Source: Euperipatoides rowelli (taxonomy: Eukaryota; Onychophora; Udeonychophora; Euonychophora; Peripatopsidae). Taken from it: a stretch of 19,425 nt of DNA. Where the stretch lies: assembly GCA_003024985.2 (NCBI GenBank), contig PXIH01S0003767.1. The stretch is one strand, 5' to 3'. The notes under the pieces are model-generated. The model searched no databases and was not told the DNA's origin. It saw only the letters and a program-made list of their open reading frames with translations. Position numbers and translations under genes: made by a program. Within the stretch, counting starts at the first letter, position 1. Each line of letters begins with the position of its first letter. Of this stretch, positions 1-10,000 are shown in pieces.

Positions 1-59
1 TTTGTGTGTTAATATAGATATATTTTTTTTATTTATTTGGATAAAAATCAAACATTTAA

Positions 60-132
60 TTAGGACCCACATCCGATTGGGCTAGGGTCCTAAATTGTTA
101 TGTATAATCATATGATATAAATAAATAAACCC
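60..132 (+). repeat. Stem-loop repeat copy 1, probable LINE/SINE 3' end
   Basis: TTAGGACCC (60-68) pairs with GGGTCCTAA (85-93). Inside is a 3x3 internal loop (ACA 69-71 / CTA 82-84), then TCC/GGG (72-74, 79-81) closing a GATT loop. It is followed by an AT tail ending in ataaataaataaa. The same architecture recurs at 1306-1337 and 3168-3193. Assignment to a retrotransposon 3' end is inferred from the tail and repetition. Confidence 0.6.
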
Positions 133-1305
133 ACAATATGTGTACTCTAAAAATTCTAACACAGTGCATTATGAATTCAGCCGTCTTATTGTTGTCACTT
201 TCCTAGTGACATCTATTGATAGTTTAAGGAGACTTTAAGTAACACTTTGCAACTTTTTAACATAACACACACATACAAATTTTGTCTATTCGCTTGGAAT
301 AGTTTTCACCATTCCAACAAGTATTTATTTATTATGTAGTTTGACTGGTGGGAAGCCAGTCCAAGATGTAGGGCACCCCTTCTATTTATATAATAATTTT
401 TGGTTATGGGGTTTTTGCTATTTAGGATTATATTGTTTATTTATACAGCAGGTTCTGATCAGTTTGTTACTTTTTACTCTCTACACAACAATACAGAAAA
501 AAACTATTGGATTAAAATAATATTGTTTCCAGTTTCACCTTCATATTTCATTGTAGTGGACTCCCAAACTTCAATAACTGTGCGGGTCATAGTGAGGGTT
601 GGCCGTGCAGGTAACTCTATCCAAGATAGACTATTTTTGGTTATATACAGTATCATCCAAAGCACATTACAAAATTAATTTAAAATAGTTTAAAAGAGAC
701 AAATATTCAAAGTGAAAACATTGAATTAATTATAATAATTTATGCAAATTTTAATGAATTCTATCTAAAAGTGATCAATTATTAATATTTGGTAGATATA
801 TTTCCATTAAGTTATACTGTATGCGTAATAATGAAAATTTTAAATAAAATTATAAAAAAAATAAAAAAATGTTTTTATAATTTTTTAGCAGTAAACTTTA
901 AACTATGTTAAAAAAAAAAAAACTTTGGCAAGGGGTGTGTTATGCCATTGCCTGTGGATAGCAAAGTGACCAAATCAGACATAGTAAAGCTTTTCTGACA
1001 CATTTGCACATCGTTTCCATATTTATATATAAAAAAAGTAAGAGGAACCAAAGTTGTTCCTAAAGTTCCTGAATTTTTTTTTTATCTGTATTTTGAAAAT
1101 ACACAAAATGAATAGCCAGATAAATTGGTCAAATGAATTATTTTCTTCATACACTGCAAGTACAATTTTTTTTTTCAACGCTAGACCTTCCATTCTTTAG
1201 GAAATGGAAATAATGAATTGAAAGTCAACTTCGATTTATTAATATTTATATTTCATTTTATATTATTTGCTTCTTATTTCCTGAAATGTGAATTAAATAT
1301 TGTAA

Positions 1306-1410
1306 GGGAGTCCATATCCTACAGGACTAGGACTCTCATCTCAATCTCAAAAATTCCATATTTAATTTTGTTTAAATTTACCTATAATGTAGAATAATTT
1401 TTTTATTCGT
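1306..1410 (+). repeat. Stem-loop repeat copy 2, probable LINE/SINE 3' end
   Basis: GGGAGTCC (1306-1313) pairs with GGACTCTC (1330-1337). The same 3x3 internal loop (ATA/CTA) and TCC/GGA upper stem close a TACA loop. The lower stem differs in sequence from copies 1 and 3 but still pairs. An AT-rich tail follows and fades towards 1410. Confidence 0.6.
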
Positions 1411-1885
1411 GAATAAAACTATAATAGTATACTTTCAGTAAAATTAAATAGATTATAAATCATTGGGTGCCAAGCTGCTGGTGAGTTATTTGCAAAGGGA
1501 ATAACCTCAACGAAAATGCAGCAACAAGCTTTTATCAGACATTTTACACAAATACTGACCCCTCTATTCAAATTTCTCAATTAAATATTGAGAGAATTGT
1601 GCAAAATATGAATATATCTCTCCAAACTGTGAAGATAAAATTACAATAAGGTTCTATAAGAAATACATACTACTCATGACCTCAGTTTACTTATGTGAGG
1701 AATTATTGAAAGAAATGAGCTAATTTCATAAGTAAATAGCTTGATATACAGTATATAAAATTGTAAAATAAAAAAAAAAAAGCGAGTTGTGATATGAAAA
1801 GTGAGCAAAGTTCTTGTGAAAACTTTTTAGATTTAAATTTAATTCAGACTGCTAATTTTAAAATTTTATGTTTACAACAACCTCA

Positions 1886-1916
1886 CCCCCCCCCCCCCAA
1901 AAAAAAAAAAAAAAAA
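1886..1916. repeat. C13-A18 double homopolymer
   Basis: Thirteen C (1886-1898) are directly followed by eighteen A (1899-1916). It could be an old insertion tail; lengths are also prone to sequencing or assembly error. Confidence 0.7.
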
Positions 1917-2266
1917 TTCTATAAGCTAAATAATAATTAAAAAATTCAATTAATACCTACATAAAAGATTTTACACTTTTGATTGAACACATAAAATTTA
2001 GTAAAGAGCTTACAATTATGATCTCAGCAGAATAAGATAGAGCAGAAATAAAGTTTTTTTCTGGTATACTGAAACAACCAATATTCAATATGTGCCCCAT
2101 TAATTGAACGTTAAATGTCTAAGTGGTATTTAATCTCTTTCCATGTACAGTGCAGCAAATTGACATCAATTTCAGCAAATGCAGGCATGAATAGTAGGCC
2201 TTCACTGATGATGTTATATCGAGTTATGAACTTACCCTTAATCATGGTAGCCAATTTTATTTCAAT

Positions 2267-2377
2267 TAATCACTCAACACACTAGGCCTTCTCTTGAGGA
2301 TTCATAACTACTGAGTGATTATGCAACACTTGTGTTTATGTCACAAGGTGGTACCACTTGTCACACTTACATAACCC
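2267..2377. repeat. Two neighbouring inverted repeats around a GTGGTACCAC palindrome
   Basis: TAATCACTCA (2267-2276) and TGAGTGATTA (2312-2321) are perfect 10-bp inverted arms. Just beyond, the palindrome GTGGTACCAC (2348-2357) is flanked by partly complementary CACAA/TTGTC and outer gtttatgt/acataac. This may be a degraded fold-back element; no target duplication was identified. Confidence 0.5.
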
Positions 2378-3167
2378 GGAATCATCAATGAAACTGTTTG
2401 AATACCTCTTTTAAAAGACACCCATCAGGAACTTCTTAGATGTACATGTAAAATGTTATGTAAAGTTGTTAAATATTTATGTAAATTAATCCATATGGCA
2501 ATAATTTGCTAATTATACAATTAAGTGTAACATGTTTCATCGAAATAAACCTAAATCTAAACCTTAAACCGGATGTAGCGCCTTTAATGGCCGCTTGTGT
2601 TTTCTATTGTACATAGTTTTTCATTTTTTTAATTATGTTACTGCATTATTTTTTGTGATTTATTTGTTCTACTTCATCTATATGATGGCATAAATCGTAA
2701 TTTACAGTATGTACTATTGGGCAGGTAATGGTGGTAATCATTGGATATTTTGGATTCCGGAACGAAAGTGGTTTCCCGCTATTTAGGCCTTTAAGTATCT
2801 GTGTATTAATGACTGTATTCATGTCCGATGGATGCTGTTTGCCAACTTGCAGTACTTCTATTTTTTCCCTCTTTATTTATTTATTTTAAATTTTAATGGA
2901 TTTATCTATATTTCTTTGATCATTTTGGAATGTTATTACGTTTGCTATGGTCTTGCAATATTTTTCTTATGTTAATTACATTATAATGGTGATTGATTTT
3001 GACGAACTCATCATTGGCTGCAATATTAAAAGATTTTCTGTTACATTGACATGGGATTTAATAAGTACTTGGGAACCATGGATGCTCATCTTGGAACTTT
3101 TTTTTTTTTTTTTAGATTTATTATTAACTGTATGTGTATTAGTTCTAATCAGTATTTTTGTAATATT

Positions 3168-3245
3168 GGGCCATATCCTTCGGGACTAGGCCCTTTAAAT
3201 AATTATTTATTTTTCATTGTACATATTTTTACTTGAATTTAATAA
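3168..3245 (+). repeat. Stem-loop repeat copy 3 with TTCG loop, probable LINE/SINE 3' end
   Basis: GGGCC (3168-3172) pairs with GGCCC (3189-3193). The internal loop is ATA/CTA, and TCC/GGA (3176-3178, 3183-3185) closes a TTCG tetraloop. The tail runs through attgtacatatttttac to aataaac, resembling LINE 3' tails. Confidence 0.6.
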
Positions 3246-3804
3246 ACCCTATAATAATGTAGGCTATATCTGATTAGCAATGTATTTCATTAAAAAATGA
3301 TACATATCCCAATAATGTATATGTATAATCATAGGATAAAATTGCAAATGGAAAGATTTAACTTACAGTAGTTCCTTAATTGCTTGCCTGCCAGTTTCTA
3401 ATAATATTTGGTGTGAACAACCACAGAAAATAAAGATTTCACCTACCTACAATTAATTTTGTAGTCTGCATATTGGTAGTTTATTATGCTACTCTTTTCC
3501 TAATCGTGTAGCTTCCTTAAACTTTATTACAATATTTAAATTCATTAAAGAAATTTTGTAATGTGAATGTTATTTTAATGGGAAATTCCAAAAACAAATT
3601 GATATTTTATTTTGTAATCTTTTCTCCGCTAAGTTATAGTGCTAATTATTAAACTTAGAAAGATGTAAAATGTTAAGTAGGCCTAATGTTTCTGAAATAT
3701 ACAAGTAATGATTTCGTTTTAGGATATATACATAATACAAGAATAATAAAGTAACTCTAAAATATTACAAATTTAGCCAATGAAAATAACTTTAGAACAA
3801 TTAC

Positions 3805-4007
3805 CTATGAGGAATTTGTAAATATAGATAAAATTTCCCTCCTTCATAAGGACTACCTACAGGTCCTGTAATAGAAGCTTGCCAATGACAACAAAGCCTG
3901 TCAAGAGGTGTAGCTTCAATACCTTCCGGCGGATCTGAACGTAATGATTTTAATTCATTCCGCAAACGATTCCTTCGCCAAGAATTTTCTTCTACAGGAG
4001 GTTGAGT
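3805..4007 (-). CDS. morgue: Morgue-like exon: N-terminal part of the E2 (UBC) fold
   Basis: This exon is 203 nt: 67 codons plus two bases. The acceptor is TTTTTACTGTAG|ACT and the donor is CATAG|gtaatt. After a short lead (TQPPVEENSWRR) comes a typical E2 first helix and sheet: NRLRNELKSLRSDPPEGIEA, then PLDRLCCHWQASITGP, then VGSPYEGGKFYLYLQIPH. The DPP-x-GI, HWQ-x-x-I-x-GP and SPYEGG-x-F elements are hallmarks of the UBC fold. The exon stops just before the expected YP-x-x-PP and HPN segments and the active-site position. No continuing exon was found between 3804 and 1 on this strand; a search for HPN-type codon strings failed, so it is inferred to lie beyond the window. Whether the catalytic Cys is replaced, as in Drosophila Morgue, is therefore unknown. 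Confidence 0.92.
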
Positions 4008-7000
4008 CTACAGTAAAAAGAAATAAATATTTTCAAAACTTGTCTAAAATTATTATTACTGTATATTAATTGATACAAAATTGATTTATCAAATTAAAAC
4101 AATTTATCATCCTTACTTGAAGTGACATCTGTTGTAAACACAACATGCAGGGGGCACTTTCTACTCTAAAAAGTAAGAAAAATTTTCCATACTTTATAGT
4201 TACAGGCCATAAATTAAAAATAATAGGAATTAAGAGAAGGGGGGAAAAAAATGTCCATTTACAATTTTGTATAAATAGTCCTCCAGCATTTAACTTTATA
4301 TAACGCTCTGAAAATTGGCCATCTTCTTCTAATGAAATTTAACCATTGTTCATCTGTAGTTTGAGCTTCAATCAATTGTTTCCATCGTTTGCATACCTGA
4401 GCTGCACTCCATAATGAAATGTCATCAAGATATGAGAAGACTGCGAGCAAAACTAGAAAAATTAAAATAATTTTATTAAAAAAAAAAAAAAGAAATGAGT
4501 TTTAAATCCTTAGTAAAATTACTTTCATAGTTTGAGTGAAGAAATGCTAAATTATTAAATAATAATAATGATACTAATAATACTACCGTAGAATGCCGAT
4601 GAAATGCACATTTACCATTCATTTGGGAGAAGGGGGGGGGGGGGAGGTGGCACCCTTATTTGGTACTAAGCTAGTAAACCTTAGATTTACCACAATGCAC
4701 TGCAAAAAAGCTCAGGCGCATTTGTTTGGCTAGAATCAGAGTTCTTTCAAAGACTATTTTTCAGAACATTTGGGTTGCATGTTAACACTCTCCTGAATCT
4801 TAGATGAGGTAAAAACTAGGGGGCGCTGTTGCATGGCACAGCTTGGATTTCTTTCGGAGTGATCAATAAGTTTGTGTGTGATGATACGCTTGTTTGACAA
4901 TGGCACACTTTATCTAACTGGCTGAGAAATAGAAATGGTACTCTTATTGGTGGAGCACTCTTTGACGTCATTCTACGGTAATAATAATAACAATAATAAC
5001 TACAAAAATAATAATAATATGAATAATAATAATAATAACTACAATAATAATAATAATTATAATAACAATAACTATAATAATAAAAATAAAAATGATAATA
5101 ATAATGATGATAATGATGATGATGCTGGTGGTGGTGATGATGGTGGACATTGGTGGTGGTGGTGATAATACTAATATTGACGATGAAAATAATAAAATTT
5201 GTTTATTTACACATTCTTCAAACATAATTCATGTTCATAATAAAATTTGTAAGGGTTATTTTCCCCTCAGAATACTTATGCTTAATTTAATTATAAAACA
5301 ATTAAAAAGAATTTGGTCTGTAATCAATGAAATTACTCTATACCAGTGGTGTGCAAACATTTCCCAGCCTGGACCCATAGTTGTTAAAATCACCCAACAC
5401 TATATATTTCAATGGGGAGGGGAAAGGGGAAGAGGGGAATTAAAAAAATATATACTGTATATTAATCATTAATATATTTTTTGTAGTTTCCACTCCCGCC
5501 CACCTCAAGCTTCTCATTTAATAAAATAAGCTATTTTACTGTAACTTAAATAGGGCAAATTATTAGTCAAATTTAATAAAGCCTCTAATTTTGTTTTAAA
5601 TTTGTTAATTATTAATGAATAAAGTTAGAGCTTTATTAAATATGACTAATAATTTGTCGTATTTAATTTACAGCAATAGCTTATTTTAGGATTGAGAAAC
5701 TTGAGCTTGTTTGTTTTTCTTTATAATTATTAGTGCTGTGCATCGATATGAAAAGAAAATATCGGGATCAAACATATAATCTCGATTCAATATCGATAAT
5801 TGCATGTTTTTTTTTTAAATAAGGGGAAATTTCCCTTCAAGCTTTATTACCATACACAAATAAACAAGTTGGTAATCAACGTATTACCTCCTGTCTCGTG
5901 ATTTTCAAATTATGTTAATTTAACTCACTTTATAATAATGTTTTATATTGTTTTAAAATTGTATTTGTACATAATTTCTAATAAAGTCTGTTAACTTTCT
6001 TAACAGAAAAAAAAAATTGATATAATAAATTAATAATCCATATTGTTTTACCTCACCTGATATCGATATTGAATCAAATAATCAATTTTTTTTTGACAGC
6101 TTTAATAATTATACACCTAGATGGAATTCAACATCCAATTGATTAAAATAAAAAAAAAGACGGCAATACCGCTAATATAGCAAGCATAAGATTGGAAATG
6201 ATTCCAGGTGGTAACTATGATGTGTCAGTCTGTAATCAAGAAGCTAAAAGGTTAAATAATGGTCTGATAAATATTACCTCAGGGCAAAAACATAATTGGA
6301 TACATTTTAATTTCTTTTTTTATAGTTTAACAAATAAAAAAAATCTAGCTTGCTTCAATTTTATAATAATGTGTTTACTATTGGCATCTTTACGCTTCAA
6401 AGGAATAATTCTAAAATATATATTTTTGTTTTTTCTCAAGCACGTGACTCTCTTCAATCCTGCCATGTAACTCACAGTTTGCACACCACTGCTCTATACA
6501 ATATCTAATCATTTCTCTCTTCTTATTTCCAACAATCGTTATGGTTTTTAGTTTTACATATCAAAATAAATTCAAATAAACTTTTAGTATTATGCAAAAT
6601 ATTTTATTTTTGCTTTATTTACTACTTTACAAAAAGTCTTTTTTCAAATTCAACGTTTTGAAACTCAATCAATTGGTACAAGAATAACAGTGTGCTTACT
6701 CTACTAATAAAACCAAAGATATGAATGGTTCAATGGCTAACAAGATGGAGAGAAAACAGATATGTCTGCATAAATATTGGTATTATTTCAATAATTACGG
6801 ACAATGATGCTGGCTATACACCTTTTAATTATGCATGTCTGACTACAGAAGTGTGCATGATGTTATGGAGACCTATTCGTTTTTATGCAATGGTTAAACA
6901 TTACTTAGGAGTAAAAATGACCATTAATACTTTCATTCTTATTAGCAATTTTATACCAAACATTAAAAAAAATAAAACACATAAAATAATAAGTTGACAT

Positions 7001-10000
7001 TAGGAGGTTTCTATATGGTTTGAGTAAATAATGCAATCGTTTAGAAAATAACTCAGTCAACGTTATTGAAAATGGAGATATAATCTTACTGGGAATTTAC
7101 AATGTCTTGTAAAGGTGGCAAGATTTTGGGTAGAAAGCTTTGGCTAGTATCCCCTAATACCAGTCCTTGATTGGGGACTTGGTGTGAAATAGTGGTCGAG
7201 AGCAGAAGTCTTCTTTGGTTTCTTGAATTTGGGAGTGGGGAGGATACTCGTGATTTTNTATTGTCTTTCTGAAGAGTCACATGTGGAGACAAACACAGCT
7301 ATTGTTAGGCTGCAGTTGAACGTGGAATCAGGCCACAGTGTCTTATTTTGTGGGCCGTTGAATATTGAATAATGGATTCGACTTATTTTTATACATTTAG
7401 AATGAATGACTTGTGCTCTAGGTCATCACCCAAGGTCTCCCAATTGCCAACAGCCTGGATTTTGGAATACTCCAGTAATTTGCTTTATCTTTAACCAATA
7501 GGATTAACTGGTTTTATCCAATTGAAGAATCCCCACTCCCTCTGGCATTGCAGAGTTAGTCTTCATAGAGGTCGACATAGAGGGTAGCTTCAAGAATATA
7601 ATAGAAGCCACTAGCTAGGTTTCTCCAAGAAGACTAAAGATAGTTTAACATTTCAATCATTTGAATTAAAATATTTAATTATTTTGAAAGCTCTTTTATT
7701 ATTTGGACATGTATGTTCTTTTATAATTTAAATGTTTACCCGCTTACATGGTTGTTGTATTTTATTTGTGAAATAAAACTCTAGTAAAATTGTTAAATTA
7801 AATATCCGGAGTTTGTCCTCAAATGATCATTGAATGATCATTGGTGAAATACGTCTTTCAATCATTTTAGCATGATTCAGATTGTCATCATGTTTTATTG
7901 ATTGCTCCTATTTGATCGCTGTCTAGTGTCAACTATATGCTAATGCCTATTTACAATATTATATAAATATAGACCACCTCACAAACATTTATATTTAAAG
8001 CATTGTAAAATACAGTATATCAATCACATTAAGTTTTATAATACGGTACTGTACTTATTAAAACATTATTATAGTAATAACAACACTGGCAAGATATTCT
8101 AATAACGTTTGACAGTGTTAATATAATTTAACCTGGCAAATGAAATATTACATATATTTAATAAGGATTGTAGTTTTATTGGGTTACCATTTCAGTATTT
8201 ATATTTTAGATTCTCTATTGTGACCTATGTTTATAGTAAGTAGTAGCTTCATCTTACATTTAGGGTAAATACTCAATCTTATTACAAAATTGTTTAAAAT
8301 TCTTTTGGGAAATATTTTATGAATAAATGTTAAGCCCTTAAACCTAGATTCAAATTCATACATCTGCCAGTACCCACATTTAAGATACAATTTTTATTAA
8401 AATAATGCTAACAAAAGATTATATTGTTACCTAGAATAAAATAAATGCTATTCTTTTAAATTATGTTTGATTTATACATTTTTTTATTTACACACTAATT
8501 TTAAGAACACAACTCCAGTGTAAATCAAAAATTAACTGCCATTATTAACAATGGACAGTTTAATTTTATCTCAAGTTCTCAACGATAGTGTTAAAAAAAA
8601 TAAAGTGACATTAAGATAATAGGTTTTAAAGTAGAGGAAGATTTATTGCAATTTTTTTTTTGTTGTATAAATAATTTTCTGTTAAAATGTGGGGGGAATA
8701 AAAGAGCCACACACAATAGGTTGGTTATATTTTAAATAAAGTTATTTTAAAAAAACATTAATTTTTAAATTTTTTATAAGAATCCATCAATTTGTCAATC
8801 CTCATGTCTATATATACTGCTAGTTCATCACCCACCCTATTTACAAGATCTAACCGCCCAATCACTCACTCATCTATCTGTTCACTTAATCTTCATCATG
8901 TCTAAAAAATAACATTTTGGTTTTGTAATATGAAGCATTTGTTTACTCGGATTACCATTTCGTTTAGCATTCAAAACATCTTTCTATTCCAAATCATATA
9001 TTGTTAATGTTCAAAAGATATAAAAAAAAAAAAAGGATTCACTGATTGAATAAGATCAGGGGCGGATTTAGACTTTTAGAGACCCTGGGCACAAAAAAAT
9101 ATCCCCCCCCCCCAGTTCAGAAGGGGGTCTGGGGAATACCCCCAGCGAGGTCCAGGGCCAGAACCCTGTCGAAAAAAATAAAAAAAAAATAAATAAATTT
9201 GGAAACTTTAAAATCCAATGTTTTTTTTTCACTGCTAGAAACAATATGAGTCCCAGTGAGTAAATTGCTCTGGAAAATGACTACTTATTCCAGCATTGGA
9301 AATTTTTTTGCACTACTTTCAATAAATACATTTTACTAATAATTGTAAGTTGTATAGGATGATTCCAGCTAATAAAGACTTTTCAATTTATTAGAGTTAG
9401 TAGTCAGGGGTGAGGCTCCTTAAACTTTTTTTTTTTCACTAACTATGGATATACAATACCAAAATTATTTTATTTATTTAAGGGTGGAGTCAGATTCGGA
9501 CTGGCTTAAAAAGCCTGTTTGCACATTTGATTAAAACCTAGCTAGTAAAAAAAAAGTGGATTTTTTTTCTGGCCGGCTGCTGAGTGTTGTGTATGGGCGA
9601 TGTTGTTAGTACACTTCTGCATGAATGGTATCCGCTGGGGATTTGGGGGCTCTGTAAGCCCCCAATGGGGTCCAACTGTTAGCTTTTAAGGCTTTTAAAT
9701 ACCGGTACTTAAAATGAGCCTGCTTATACTTAAAAATTTTTAAAATAATTTAAATACAAAAAGTTGTACTCATTAATAAAAAAAATATTTTCCTATTTTA
9801 ATACTTTGGAAATTATTCATTTTTATTTTATAGGTTTATTTTTCATTTGTTGTCTTTTATTTCACCTCTTTCAATACCACGTAAGCATTGACTTTCTTTC
9901 AAAGTCCTGGATATTTTAAAGATTGTTCTATAAAATGTAAATGCTTTTGCAAATTTTAATGTTTGACTGCTCATACAAAAATGTTTTATCTTTACAAATG

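Larger units (their letters stand above)
1..3804. other. Intron or 3' flank of the Morgue-like gene, no exon recognised
   Basis: This AT-rich stretch follows the last visible donor at 3804. It should be the next intron, because the E2 domain is unfinished. I saw no coding exon on either strand. It holds three stem-loop repeats (near 60, 1306 and 3168), a C13-A18 double homopolymer at 1886-1916, a hairpin around 2334-2377, and an AAATCT-like tail near 2541-2567. The open frames at 400-678 and 2947-3236 have AT-driven composition and no recognisable domain. Confidence 0.6.
5344..6491. mobile_element. Non-autonomous hAT-like DNA transposon with perfect 8-bp target duplication
   Basis: Both ends carry the 15-bp terminal inverted repeat CAGTGGTGTGCAAAC (5344-5358; complement at 6477-6491). 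It is flanked by identical 8-bp direct repeats CTCTATAC at 5336-5343 and 6492-6499. An 8-bp duplication and CAGTGGT-type ends are characteristic of the hAT superfamily. The element is 1148 bp and has no transposase-like frame. The interior holds a long hairpin (5504-5705) and a smaller nested element (5731-6104). The open frame at 6192-6470 inside it has no recognisable domain. It lies in the large intron of the Morgue-like gene. Confidence 0.9.

Noticed and set aside
400-678. 92-codon plus-strand open frame
   Set aside because: No recognisable domain, AT-driven composition, no splice or promoter context; likely chance.
2570-2600. Minus-strand CATCCGGTT, considered as the HPN motif of the missing E2 exon
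   Set aside because: It encodes His-Pro-Val and the surrounding frame has no E2-like sequence.
4935-5472. Poly-Asn, poly-Ile and Gly/Asp-rich open frames on both strands
   Set aside because: They are direct translations of the trinucleotide microsatellite and its flank.
6725-6997. Open frame containing DNDAGYTPFNYAC, which resembles part of an ankyrin repeat
   Set aside because: Only one short block resembles the motif; the rest does not, and there is no second repeat or splice evidence.
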